64,000 bases of DNA, taken from assembly GCA_947683425.1 (NCBI GenBank), contig CANTUQ010000109.1, positions 216,501-280,500 of the forward strand, in the 5' to 3' direction. Below, piece after piece: positions 1-11,336 of this stretch (position 1 is the stretch's first letter; each line of letters starts with the position of its first letter). The notes below the pieces were generated by a model. That model did no database searches and was not told where the DNA came from. It saw only the letters and a list, made by a program, of their open reading frames with translations. A program made the translations under genes and the position numbers. The stretch is from Excoecaria cochinchinensis. Taxonomy: Eukaryota; Streptophyta; Magnoliopsida; Malpighiales; Euphorbiaceae.

Positions 1-458
1 TTATTGTATTGACAATCATTTTAATCCTATTTAATAACACAATTAATTACGAAAGATAACTAAAACTAACTCATCATCTCAATACTTCTTTTCATGTCAA
101 ACTCTCAAAAAAAAAAAATTATGTTCCTTCTTTTTTTAATTTATTTCTAATAAAATGAATTTAATAAATTTAATAATTTATTCCTCTTAATTATTTTAGT
201 CAAAATTTTCCATTATAAGAAAAAAATTTTAAAAAATGCATTTTTTTAACCATTATTGATTTTATCATTAAGTGTGTATATTTTATTTTTAAAATAAAAA
301 TTTTAGTTGTTACACAATTTATACTTTTTATTTCTTTTTTTTTTTTTCAAAATTCTAATTTTAATGTTTGAACATTACAATTCATTGTTCTTATTAATAG
401 AGGTGCTTTTAGTTTAAGAACATATCTCAAATAAGGTTCCGTAATTAAATTCACTAAA
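1..458. other. AT-rich DNA downstream of the NLR gene
   Basis: Very AT-rich with A and T runs. No coding potential or RNA gene seen. Further 3' exons of the NLR gene at 0.5-4.5 kb could lie here or beyond the window edge, but none could be recognised. Confidence 0.5.
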
Positions 459-1088
459 TCAATATTTATGACTAATATAAATAAAATGAGGGCATACCTT
501 TGCAAGCCAAGGGAGCACTTGATTTGCTTTTTGACTGTTATCTATTTGTTTGAAATGTTTCAACTTTGGCCACCTGCAGTTGTAAGGCTCTCCATTTTTT
601 GCATTACCAACAACATGTTCCATCTGGCAACACCCTCCCTCAAGCTCTTCTAGCTGCAAAAGACCACTAGCTATGGATTCTGGAAATACATACTCCAGAA
701 CATCACACCAAGAAATTTGAACTGATTTTAGATTTGGGAAATTGAAAATCCCATTTGCATCCTCACTCCATATCCGTTTCAACGATGGCATTACCCATAT
801 CCTTAATTGTCTTAGCTCAAATGCTACTTCATCAATAGAACCCAACTTCTCCATTTGATATATCACTTCCATTTTTTGACAACGCCATAGATCCAGCTTC
901 TCTAACCTCTGGAATCTTCTCATCACATTTTTTGATGTTGCAAAAAGAGCTTTTAATTTTGAGCAATTATCGATTCTCAATGATTTAAGTTTGCATAAGG
1001 AATCATCATCTGTGAATTGACCATGCCATATGTATTCCAAATTATCCATGTCAGACACATTCATTGTCTGTAAATTTGGAAATATAGC
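459..1088 (-). CDS. NLR exon 2: C-terminal leucine-rich repeats
   Basis: Second exon of the CC-NBS-LRR gene whose first exon is 1573-4530. A minus-strand acceptor (GGCAG before GCTATATTTC) begins it at 1088, and it continues the exon 1 frame with no phase change, reading AIFPNLQTMNVSDM. The product has irregular LRRs of the At4g27190/RPS2 type with recurring NLxxxxIxxCxxLxxLF and LEELxxxxCxxMEHV patterns. A donor-like AAG/GTATGC at about 498-493 follows LPWLAK. Either the protein continues in a further exon, or translation runs on to the stop at 459. LRRs in this family are thought to sense ligands or guarded host proteins in the cytoplasm. The exon boundaries are inferred. Confidence 0.75.
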   Translation of the reverse strand, partial: AIFPNLQTMNVSDMDNLEYIWHGQFTDDDSLCKLKSLRIDNCSKLKALFATSKNVMRRFQRLEKLDLWRCQKMEVIYQMEKLGSIDEVAFELRQLRIWVMPSLKRIWSEDANGIFNFPNLKSVQISWCDVLEYVFPESIASGLLQLEELEGGCCQMEHVVGNAKNGEPYNCRWPKLKHFKQIDNSQKANQVLPWLAKVCPHFIYISHKY

Positions 1089-1572
1089 CTGCCATTGCCA
1101 TTAATTATTATTTTTCTCAGTAATGTGTCCCTCCAAGAGTTTAGCATAAATATAAGTAACTTCCCAACACACATACAGTTTTCTAATGCAAAATTAAATA
1201 TATATATCTTATCTAAACTAATACAAAATTAATTATAGTTTGAGCGGTGAAGGAAGCATTTACATGTTATATTTGCAAATTATATTCAATTAAGACACTA
1301 TTTCTCAATAAAGTTAAGCTTGCTTCACGAAAAAAGTTTTCTAATGCAAAATTTTAAATATTAAAATTTAAAATATAAAATATGAGGTGGATAGAAATTA
1401 ATCATTAAGATATATATTTCTTTCAGTATTATGATATTTAATATGGATTATTGTACATAAAATACATTATCTGTACCTTACAAAGTTATATATATAAATT
1501 TCTTCATAAACAAATTCAAATAAAGGAAATATAATCAGAAATAATTAAGTTGAAGGCATTTGATTTACATAC
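1089..1572 (-). other. Intron of the NLR gene
   Basis: Starts GTATGT after codon ATG (1573) and ends GGCAG at 1089, both phase 0. AT-rich, with no other feature. Reading through the donor would append an unrelated tail ending at a stop at 1516, so the splice is preferred. Confidence 0.7.
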
Positions 1573-4530
1573 CATTTCAGTTTGTATTTCTGAAGACACC
1601 TTTCTTGGGTTGCAAATCCCATCTTCACTTCCTTCTGCAATAATAGCTTCCAGGTTATTACAATTACTCACTTCCATTTCTTGAAGTTGCGACAAATTTT
1701 TAGCAGTGGAAAATGAGAAGAGTTTCTTCAATTTGCCGCACCCAATGATCCTTAAAGTTCGCAGCTTTCTAAAAGACCCCGTTCCAAGTCGACCATGACA
1801 AATCTCCTCCAAGCTATTTAATTCATGAAAATGCAATGTCTCTAATATTGGAAAGGCATCGCATGAAACACACACTGTGGAGTCCATGATATGTCTAATG
1901 GCATCATTAGCATCAATTCGAAGATGCTTCAATTTTGGAAAGCCCTCCTCATTTAGAACATACAACCCATTCTCCATTCCTTTAACCTCCCCTAAAAGAA
2001 GATCTTCACTCCCTCTTAACAACTTTTTAAGCCCATCCTCCAAATGGATACTTGTCTCTAGCCTTAGCTTTAGTGTCCTTAAGCCTTTATAAGTCCACCA
2101 ATCTTCACTCCAATTGCCTATTGATATTTTATACCTTTCCAACTCTTTTGAGAAAAGCTGGTTTGGCAATTCCTTGGAACGAAATACTTTTACTTCCAAA
2201 GTTGTCAATTGCCTCAATTCTTCCAACTCCATAAGGCTTGCATTGCCATTCAGATCCCACTTATCAAAGCTTTCAATGTACAAGTCTTCTAAAAGGGACA
2301 GTTTAGGTAAAACATTTGGAGGAATAACTTTGAGATAGCTGCATTTGGTCAAATTTAGTGACTTGAGCTGAGTTAATTCCCCTAATTGTCTCGGCAACTC
2401 GACAATATGGGACTTCTCAAAACTAAGAAACTCCAGTTGTTTCAGATCCCCAATAATGGCTACATCTTTCAAACGGCATTGATGCATGTACAATGAATGA
2501 AGGCTTGTTAGGAATTGAAGCGATGAAGTCAGGGGCACTAAACACATCCCTGTCAAATTCAATACTTTGAGCTTGCTAATACCTTTAAAAAACAAATCAG
2601 GAATAACCAAATTTAAATCTTTAGTGAAAAGAGACAATAACTCTGCATTTGGGTATTCTAGACCTTCAGGAAGTTCAGAGATATTGCAGTGATGCAGAAC
2701 AATTCTAGTACAATTCTCATTCTCTGGCCATAATTGCCTCAAACCATTGTCAGTATTACCAAAAAATGCATGTTCGTCCTTGGCTGCGATTGAGCGAGCA
2801 AAATCTAGAACAACATCATGCATTTTCACATGGCCATTCATGTCCCCATCTAACAACCAGCTCTCTGTTTTCAACTTTTCAATCGTTACACATAATCTAT
2901 CTCTTGCAACTTTGACTCCAACAATGTTTTTAAAAACATCAAGTCCCATCGCATATGTCAGCAAGTGATCGATCGGAATATTAGATTGCCCAAACAGAGA
3001 ACAGAGTAAGAACAATGACTTCGCTTCATTACTTGGCAAATTCTCGAAGCTTGACTTAAGAACCTTGTGCACCTTTCCGTGTATTTCTTCATTGTCAAGA
3101 TCGGATAGCTTCACCAGGGCATCTCTCCATGCACTCAACTCCTTATTCTTCAAATCTGATGCAACTATGTTGACTAAAAGGGGCAAGCCTGAGCATTTCT
3201 TGGCAATTTTAATTGCTATAGCCTGTAGTTCTGGATTGTTAGCATCCTCCACAGTCATTTGGAACAAACTCCATGTCTCTTCTTCCCCTAGAACTTCAAG
3301 TGAGAATTCTTTCTGTGTGCCCATCTCACGAGATAATACAGAATGGCTTCTTGAGGTGAGCAACAATTTGCTGCCCTTGCATTCATCCCCGAGAGGAATC
3401 CCTACATCATTTAGTTCAAGCTTTGTCCATATATCATCGAGAATGATGAGTACCTTGGACTTCTCCAACCTCTCTTTAAGTTGAATTGCCCTCCTAGCCT
3501 CTCCCTGTGCGTCAAATTTCAGGTCAACAAAATCTGCAATTTCTTCTTGAATCTTTCTCAGATCTGGCGTTTGAGAAACAGGAACCATAACCACACGTTT
3601 AAACATTTTCTCTTCCACAGCTTTCCCTAGGACCTCCTTCGCTAGTGTGGTCTTTCCGACGCCTCCTAAGCCGTAGACCCCAATCATGTAAAGATTAGGA
3701 TCTTTGAGCGCATCCATAACTTGGTTTAAGATCAACACCCTTGATGACAAGGCTTCGCGACTATACACAGACGGCTCAGCTATCTGATGCAGAGGCGGGA
3801 GAGATGAAAATGGAACTAATCCTTGTTGATTCCGAAGCTTATCGATGGCTGAAGCCTTCTTGTCTGCTTCCCTGCTGAGCTGATAGCGACTCTTCAAATT
3901 GGGACACAACCCAAATAAGCACTTCTTCATCTTGGCTTCTTCTTTGCGCTGAATGAGTGCCTCGGCTCCATTAATTTCATTGTTCGCACAGCTCAGCCAT
4001 TTGGTAACCTCATCAGCTTCAAAAACGGATTGCTCCAAGCTGTCTCTTTTCTCCTTCAGCTCCTCAGTCTGCTTCCTTAGTTTCTCGACATAGCTATCGC
4101 ACTTAAAAGGATAGCAAATGTGTGGTTTGATGGGGACAAAAACGAATTTGAGGAGGTGAACTTTAATCTGCTTCCCAAAAAAGCCAATAATGGGGAGAAG
4201 GAGGAATTTTTTGATGGGATCTTTAGGCAACAGGTCCAAAATGGGGAGAATTATGTGGTTTTGGATGCGATCTGTAGTGAAGTGTTTCAAAATGGGGAGA
4301 ATTATGTAGTTTTGGAGAGGATGTATAATCCACAGATTCAAAATGGGAAGAAAAATGGGGAGAAGAAGTAAAGTTTTGATGGGATTTGTAGTAAAAATGG
4401 GAAGAATAATGGGGAGTAGAAGTAAAGTTTGGATGGAATGCGTAGTAAACTGGTTGAAAATGGGGAGAACAATGGAGTTTTGGATGGGATCGATAATCCA
4501 CTGCTTGAAAATAGAAAGATAAACAGACAT
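1573..4530 (-). CDS. CC-NBS-LRR disease resistance protein (RPS2/At4g27190-like), exon 1
   Basis: Intracellular immune receptor, by family knowledge an ATP-driven switch for effector-triggered immunity. The open frame from 4530 encodes about 986 residues before the donor at 1572. Residues 9-135 are a hydrophobic tandem-repeat segment. Residues 144-200 are the coiled coil (VEKLRKQTEELKEKRDSLE). NB-ARC follows: P-loop GLGGVGKTT at 287-295, kinase 2 LIILDDIW at 361-368, GLPL at 448-451 and MHD at 570-572 (KMHDVV). LRRs run from about 600 on. The ATG at 4530 directly follows an in-frame TAA, which supports this start. All core NB-ARC motifs are present and exon 1 has no break, so this is the one NLR in the window that could be functional. 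The N-terminal extension is atypical: relatives usually reach the PI-x-YLF motif before the coiled coil within about 30 residues, here at about 133-142. Confidence 0.9.
4156..4506 (-). repeat. In-frame tandem repeat coding the NLR N-terminus (17-21 residue units)
   Basis: About seven degenerate units of 51-63 bp lie inside the coding frame. Each encodes a pattern close to xxxxPIQNxIILPI: residues 9-25, 26-46, 47-64, 65-81, 82-98, 99-115 and a diverged unit at 116-134. In the DNA the units show as recurring aatggggagaattatgtag-like strings, with two neighbouring copies exactly 51 bp apart. The segment is rich in Ile, Leu, Pro and Phe, with few charged residues, and just precedes the conserved PIKPHICYPF segment and the coiled coil. 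It appears to be an expansion of that short N-terminal motif. No stop interrupts it. Confidence 0.85.
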
Positions 4531-6526
4531 TTAGAATGATTAATGGGAGTGGAAGTGATGAAGAGTAGATAATTAAGGAGTTTGATGGCAAAATCAGAAA
4601 GAAATGGAAGAGATGTTCGATAAATTGTATCCAGAAACCATTTCTGAGTGAGAATGGTTAATGGGGTTTAACTAATGGAGAATAGACAGCAATGGAGAAA
4701 AGTATTTGTCCTTTTTAGTTGACTCGTCTTCGTAAGAATCATTTCTCTGTTCTTCTTTCCAGGAAATCCTGTGCTGCTATGATATCTACCCTATTTCCGA
4801 TGGATCGGATGGATATCAAACTTACTTAATTTCCACAGTCCACGTGTCAAATGTGTAATCTCAACCTTTAGATATGGGAATTGGTTACCTATATCGTAGT
4901 TGATTTTTGTCCCCGAATAATACCATCTTTAATCGTCCAATGTCATGTATCTTTCCACCTCCTGCATATTTACTTACTTCCCTTTCCAAATTTATCATCT
5001 ATATGAATGAATTTTATGAAAATAAAAATATCTGGCAATGAATAATTTAATTATCATTTATATAATCAATTTACTTGAATTTACATTGTACTGCAATATC
5101 ACACATAAAAATAATTTTTTTATAATTAGTTTATATCTCTAAAATGATAGTTATATTTTTGACATATCCATATATTATAATTTCGATTTATAAATAAAGA
5201 TAAAAAATATATTATTTAAAGCATAAGATTCTCTTTATAATAAAAAAAAAAACCCAAAGACATGTCTAAGTCAACCCATCTCAATTATTAATTTTATCAA
5301 AGAAAGATAAAAATGATATTATAAAATTTAATCCATATTAATTTGAAGTTTTGAACACATAATTTAGGTTCAAATGGAAAATTCTCTTTTGGCGACATTT
5401 AGCAATTCCCCATAAAATAAATGAATATAAAAAGTGGAATTATGAGAATATTTGAATGAGTTGTAAAATAATGCAAGCCCAATCCCAAAAGAAAGGTCAA
5501 AGTTAGGTTGCAAATTGCAATTCTTAAACCTTCATTAATGTTAGGTTTAAAGTTGAATATTAGTTAAAAAAAAACTATGAATTAAGTCAATTTGAGATAA
5601 ATAATTCTTTTTTTGAAGGATTTGAATGTTGAATTTATGATCTATAAAACAAGAAAAAAGAAAAGAAAGGAAAAATCCTAATCGATTTATTATCAGTTTC
5701 ATACAGAAAATTGAATACATCACAGTGAAGCAATTAGCTTTTGAAAATATTTCAAAGAAGTCTGTGATGGTACAAGTTTAATTGATTCACAGCTGACAAT
5801 GGAAAACTTGTAGAATACACGTGTAATTATTCGATTGGTAAAGGAAATTTTGCCCAATTTATCTAAAAAAAAAAAAATCCTGCCCAGTGTAACTGAGAAA
5901 AATAAGACTTCCATCAAATAATTAGCTATTTTACAGCATTCAATTTTCTCCCTTCTGCAAGAAGATCAAACTCAAGCAGAAAAAAATTTAATCATATGAA
6001 TCTTGGTTGCTTGTTCAGTTGTTCTCAATTGATTTCATTCTTGACACTGTGATGGTTACAAAAGGAAAAAACTCCCTCTAAATCTTTAACATTATGGAAA
6101 CGTTTCTTCGCTACAAATTAGTAAGACTGCTTGCAGCAAGCAAAGCACCCCATGTTGCAACATTTGTGTTGAGTGGTCAATGTTACGTATTATTACTTGA
6201 TTCTTACTTATTTTCATATACTGATTTTTAGTTAATAAATTTGTTATTTGTTTTGTGATTTTGACTACTGTGGAATTAAATTGATGAATAGGGAATATTT
6301 TATAGCTTGTTGGAGTTGATTATTTGAAATGGTGAAGGAAATTTGAAATAAATTAGTAAAAGAAACAAAAAAATTGAAGAATTGCCGACTTGTCCAAGGC
6401 TAAAAAGAAGTAAACAATGCAGGGCTTATGCAGATCCGTCTCTTAGTCTTATTCAAGGCTAAGAAAAAGTTGGGATAGCAGAGTATTTCAACAGTTTTGT
6501 TTTATGCACAAGTTGCCCTAGCCACT
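4531..6526. other. Upstream region of the NLR and intergenic DNA
   Basis: 4531-5000 holds the likely promoter and 5' UTR of the minus-strand NLR, with no element I can name. The remainder is AT-rich with poly-A tracts and no supported coding sequence. Short open frames here, such as 5720-5917, have no recognisable domain. Confidence 0.5.
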
Positions 6527-6535
6527 AAGAATATT

Positions 6536-6655
6536 GGGACAAAGATTAAATTGGTGCAATTAGGGAAACTATTTCCCACTCTGGTGTGTGTTGAAACTTA
6601 TTTCCGGGAGTGGGGTTTTGTTGGAAGACGCAGGTCAGACCTGCGGAAAATGACG

Positions 6656-6704
<49 letters not shown>

Positions 6705-6785
6705 CGCTGATGTCATATGCCGCAGCTGAGAGCTGCGGCATATGACGTCACATGCCGCAGCTCTGAGCTGCGGCATGTGCAAAGG
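6536..6785 (+). repeat. Left terminal inverted repeat of the MULE
   Basis: The 122-bp outer block contains the perfect 15-bp palindrome GCAGGTCAGACCTGC. It is followed by a 48-base G run and two 31-bp hairpins at 6714-6744 and 6749-6779, spaced 35 bp apart. Hairpin arms are 13 bp (ATATGCCGCAGCT type) with a 3-base loop. It matches the right end as an inverted copy, except for the G run and for one hairpin fewer. Two ORFs across it that encode polyglycine or polyproline are artefacts of the G run. Confidence 0.9.
6657..6704 (+). repeat. 48-base homopolymer G tract
   Basis: Uninterrupted G from 6657 to 6704. The corresponding site in the right TIR is only a short mixed tract (agaggggg on the inverted strand). 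It is either a true expansion with strong quadruplex potential or a sequencing or assembly artefact. Confidence 0.9.
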
Positions 6786-6817
6786 GGGAGTCCGTCCCTG
6801 CCCTCTGTCTGGAAGAC

Positions 6818-6850
6818 AGTCACGCGTGACACTGTTCACGCGTGACTGTT
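6818..6850. repeat. Perfect hairpin inside the left MULE end
   Basis: Arms CAGTCACGCGTGA and TCACGCGTGACTG around a 6-base loop, just inside the left TIR and upstream of the mobile-domain gene. It may be transposase-binding or promoter structure; no function can be proven from sequence. Confidence 0.75.
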
Positions 6851-7040
6851 ACACAGTAAGAAGATCGAAATGAAGCAAAATGAAGGATGAATTGAGATCC
6901 ATCTCTTTAAAAATGCAAATTTTCAACATCAATTCACACATTTCACTTCATTCTCATTGAAATTTTATTAGATTTACGCTGTGTTGTTCTCCATTTGCAA
7001 GAATAGGAAGTTAAAGGTATTATTTTATTATTTTTTATTA

Positions 7041-7420
7041 TTATTTACAAAATTTAAGGTTAGATTTAATTTACAAATTTTTTAGAATAATTTATACAAT
7101 AATGATGTTGATTAAATAATTAATTCTATTATGTTACAATTTGTAGGTATATTCTCCCTGTTAATTCAACCATTAAAAAAAAGGCAAGTTATTATTTATT
7201 TTTTCAATTAATTTAATTACAATTATTTAATTTATTTACAAAATTTAAGGTTAGATTTAATTTATAATTTTTTTTAGAATAATTTATGCAATAATGATGT
7301 TGATTAGATAATTAACTGTATTAAATTGCAAATTGTAGGTGTATTCTCCCCGTTAATTCGACCATTAAAAAAAAGGCAAGTTATTATTTATATTTTCGAT
7401 TAATTTAATTATATCATAGT
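7041..7420 (+). repeat. Tandem duplication of about 190 bp upstream of the mobile-domain gene
   Basis: Two copies starting at 7041 and 7232 share ttatttacaaaatttaagg and a later block ending aaaaaaaaggcaag, with scattered substitutions. Each copy contains a ttgtag acceptor-like site followed by a short exon-like block. This could be a duplicated 5' UTR exon and intron of the downstream gene. Confidence 0.7.
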
Positions 7421-7907
7421 TTGTTCACTATGTTTTAAGTCCGATAAAAAATCTGTGTTGCTTACAAATTTTTTTATGTAAAGAAGTTAACATATATTGT
7501 GTAAATATGAACATATTTTTTTTTATAAGTGTAGATTTATTTTTTTTCGTGTATATGTATGAAAATGGTGAATTTAAAGTTATATTTGTTTGATTAGTTC
7601 GGAAAAAATGTAAAATCCTTAAGTGAAAAAATTTAAAAATATTTGTATGCAAAATATAAAGCATGATTTATTTTGTTGAGATATTTATTTTAAACAATAT
7701 GTGTATTTATACGTTTAATCTAGATTTGTTGGGGTATTTTTTTTTTTTGAAATATTTGTGGATTTTATTAATGCGGTTGAAAATGTTTTATAAAATATTT
7801 ATATATTATTGAAATGTAGGTTAAATTGTTGTAGTTAATAATAATTAGAAATAGTATTTATGAACGATTAAACTATTGTCATTATATTTACACTTAGGCT
7901 ATTGAAA
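7421..7907 (+). other. AT-rich leader or promoter zone of the mobile-domain gene
   Basis: T-rich sequence between the duplicated block and the first ATG at 7908. No supported coding sequence. Confidence 0.4.
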
Positions 7908-10306
7908 ATGAATCAAATCGGGAACCAGCAATATATAAATCCGGGTCCAATAATTGAAGATCTGCTGAAATTGCAAGGAAAACATCGTGCAGACGTAGTT
8001 TGGAGCAATAATGTATGTATATTTTGACGCATTAATTAAACGATATTATTAAGTTTAGTAAATGCGACATAAAGAGACGCTTATATAACCGGTAAATATC
8101 GATATTCAGGTTAGTCATGACGTATTATTTGCACGTCGAGCAAGCGTGGATAGGCATTATAGGAATATTGATCCGAGGATAGTACAATACCTGCGAGTAG
8201 CAGGATTTTACGGTGTTTCGCAGATCGGTGTTATGCCCGTTGATTGCAATTTAGTAACTACACTAGTGGAGAGATGGAGACCGGAGACACACACTTTTCA
8301 CATTGCTGTAGGTGAAGCATCAATAACACTGTAGGATGTGGGGATCCTGACCGGTCTACCCATTGAAGGAGTAGCTGTGACGGGTCATTTGAACTATGAT
8401 TGGGCGGAGCTGTGTGGTCGGCTATTGGGACAAGTTCCACCAGAGGACGTTCTGAAGGGCAATCAGGTAAAAATGACATGGTTAAGTAGGACTTTCAACG
8501 CTTTATCAGTCGATGCTAATGAAGACACTGTGCAATGCTTTAGCCGGGCATGGATTTTGCGTTGTATTGGTGGATTATTGTGTCCATCGCAATCGAATAA
8601 TTATATTCACTTAATGTGGCTCCCGTTACTGGAGCATTTAGATCAAGCCAGTAACTATAGTTGGGGGTCAGCTTGCTTGGTAATGGTTATATAGAGAGCT
8701 ATGTCGGGCCACTCGACCGAGTGCAAATGGTCTGGGTGGTTATCAGCAGATTATTCAAATATGGGCATGGGAGAGACTCCCTCAATTTCGTCCAGTTTTT
8801 TTGCAAAATGTCGTTCTTAATCAGACCATGCCATATGCTTACAGGTAAATTTGATTTATTATATCGTATATCGGTATGTAATTTTTGAAGTATTTGATCG
8901 ATATGCTAACGTGACATTAATTTTGTCATCAAGTGGCGATCTCCATTCGATAATAGAATTAATAATAATAAAAATATTATTGATTTTCGCATTGAGCAAG
9001 ATATTCAGCGACCTGATCAGGTGGGATAAAAATTTTCAGTAATGGAAATTTATTGAATTTCCGTGTATTGAAAGTAAATTTGAGACAACTTATTAATGAA
9101 TTTTGTAAATTTTCAGATGGATCGGAATGGGAGCCGTACAATAATAGCATGCACTTGCTGCCCAATTATTGCAGAGACGGTGTCAACAGTTGGAGATCAG
9201 TTGTGCCCATGGTATGTTTTCATATTATCGAGTGGCACCAACCTGATCGATGCCTTAGACAGTTCGGAATGGACCAGCCGATTCCATTCGAACCTCAAAA
9301 TAATGATATTGTGCACTCTATTGACCTACGAGGGCACAGTGATATAAATTGGGGGGGATAAATTAGCAAGTTTTATTCACGAGTGGGGCAACAGATGGAA
9401 TCGAGTTGTCATGACTCAGTTACTTGATGCTCCATTACATTTGAGATCACAGCACATGCAATGGTATATTGCACGTACTAGACGATGGATTACCCAAATT
9501 GGTGCTTCACTAGGAGCTACGGTATGATTCATTCTTCCATAAAATTTTCATTAATGAAATAATTTTTTGTAATCCGAAAAGTTATTTATCTATCTGCAGG
9601 CCGATGGCGCTGAAAGGATTTATCATGCAGATATTAATGCATCATCGAATGAAGTTGGTAATATTCGTCTTACATCTGAAAGTATTTTGGGTGCTGTTGG
9701 AGAAATAGGGAGAACATCGAATGTTTATCCCCGTCAGCCAGGTCCAGATCCCGTGGAAATACAACCGCTATCAACTCCATACGAGGATTTTCGGTCGTCA
9801 GCCCGTAGCAGGAGGGGAATGGGCGAAAGACGTACAACTGTTGCATCAATTCCCATTCAGCCTGGAGTACACCAAGTCCCCCCACCCATGTCATGGCCTT
9901 ATTATGTTAACCCGTCTTCAAGTTCATTTGATATCCCTTCTATTGGTCAGGCACAATTCGATCAAGGTAGCTTTTGCCGACGGAATCTGGTCCATCAAAT
10001 TACTATGAGGCTGAAGCTGGCACTTCAAGATACAATGTTGATTTGAATGTAAGTCTTTCTGAAGGAGAGCATCCAGCACGTCACATATACGGACAGGCTC
10101 AGCAAGATGATTTTTTTCAACAGCTACTGGACAGCTCCAATATGGGGACTACTATGGGCTTAGCAGATCAGCCATTGTATAGTGGCGATTATAATGATGA
10201 CATGCATATACCACACCATCCAAACCCGTACGAGATGCGTGATCAATCTGATACACATAGCAGTTCATCTAGTAGTAGTAGTAGAAGGAGAAATAGGAGA
10301 CGTTGA
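7908..10306 (+). pseudogene. Plant mobile domain (PMD, MAIN/MAIL-like) gene of the MULE, disrupted
   Basis: Homologous to the aminotransferase-like plant mobile domain family, often annotated as serine/threonine phosphatase 7 long form homolog. Host MAIN and MAIL1 act in silencing and genome stability; the role of transposon copies is unclear. Visible blocks: exon 1 from 7908 (MNQIGNQQYINPGPIIEDLL, donor near 8014), then ETHTFHIAVGEASITL, GILTGLPIEGVAVTG, LPLLEHLDQASNYSWGS, IWAWERLP, CFHIIEWHQPDRCLRQFG and SIDLRG. The C-terminal tail is Ser/Arg rich and ends at 10306. Breaks: TAG at 8332-8334 where relatives have Gln (ITLQDV); small indels around 8681-8706; a frame change near 9118-9130; one at the G run 9351-9357; one near 9970. 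Introns are inferred near 8014-8108, 8845-8928, 9020-9117 and 9524-9600. At least one nonsense and several frameshifts make it a pseudogene as read. Confidence 0.85.
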
Positions 10307-10530
10307 AAATATTATGTGTATTTGGACATTGACATTTTAATGCCAAAATTATCATTTTTTTATAGTTTTATTTTCTTACTTAGCTTTGAAATTTTCACAA
10401 AACAAATCGGGGATATCTAAAATACAACTAAACATTGACATATAATTATAATTATGTTACGTGATAAGTTTAAATTAAATAATGTTTTGATGTGAATTTA
10501 GAGATTACTTCTTAGTCTAAAAGTTGTAGG
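10307..10530. other. 3' flank of the mobile-domain gene
   Basis: AT-rich sequence following the stop at 10306; it probably holds the 3' UTR. No distinct terminator signal seen. Confidence 0.4.
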
Positions 10531-10803
10531 TTACAAGGCGGTGAAGACATCTCTCACCGCCGTGTGAGACGGGAGGCCAGAATCATGAGAAGAAAAAATT
10601 AAGGAAGCTGACTGGAGTGTTTACACGGCGGTGATAAAATTCTTCACCGCCGTGTGAATCGAAATCAAAGAACTTAGTAGCAGACCTGGAACATTTACAC
10701 GGCGGTGAAGAATTTTCTCACCGCCGTGTAACCTCAAATTTCAGAATAAAAATATATCCATGGACATTGACACGGCGATGAGGATATCTCTGACCGCCGT
10801 GTA
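10531..10803. repeat. Array of four GC-rich hairpins between the convergent MULE genes
   Basis: Four imperfect inverted repeats at about 10531-10567, 10621-10658, 10694-10730 and 10767-10803. Each has arms close to ACACGGCGGTGA and TCACCGCCGTGT around an AT-rich loop of about 8-10 bases. They start roughly 73-90 bp apart in otherwise AT-rich DNA. The stems are conserved while the spacers differ, and the arms are rich in CG. Confidence 0.85.
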
Positions 10804-11336
10804 ACTTTTAAAATCTGTTATGTGAATCAAATCCGGGAAAATACATATTTGGAAATTCTTAGAAGTGAGATTTCAATTCTGTAATTTAATTTGGAAGTTG
10901 GAATAGCTGACTCAGTTGAAGAACATCGTTTGGTTTACTGTAAGATTTTCATTTTCAGATTCAAATGGGAAATATCAATTTCTCTATATTTAATTCAGTC
11001 TTTATTTCAAGTATGAGTGAGTAATTTTATTTCTTGTTAGACATTAATATCATCAGTTAGATTATTAATTCTTCTGCATTAAACAATCACCACATCAAAA
11101 TAATTGGGAATTCTTTAGCATATAATTAATTGTCAAACACTTGCACAACACAGTCCCTTGGGTTCGTTAACTTGTGGTCTTAATTATATTTCACTATATT
11201 ACTTGCCGATTCAGTACACTTGCTGAGATCGCGTCATTACGCAAAATTTAATACGCATTAACAAAGTAAATAAATTAAATTTCATAATTGCTCATATAAT
11301 ACCATTACACAATAACACACATGTTGTTGCACAATT
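10804..11336. other. Spacer between the convergent MULE genes
   Basis: AT-rich and non-coding; it likely includes the 3' UTR of the minus-strand transposase. No further structure recognised. Confidence 0.4.

Noticed and set aside
4223..4591. Second minus-strand frame with HSPHF-like repeats over the NLR N-terminus
   Set aside because: It is the alternative frame of the same 51-bp repeat. The NLR frame continues into the coiled coil and NB-ARC, this one does not.
6497..6839. Open frames with polyglycine (plus) and polyproline (minus) tracts
   Set aside because: They are translations of the 48-base G run in the MULE TIR and have no other coding signal.
10531..10803. CRISPR-like reading of the regularly spaced hairpins
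   Set aside because: Plant nuclear context, only four imperfect palindromic units with unequal AT-rich spacers inside a transposon; not a CRISPR array.
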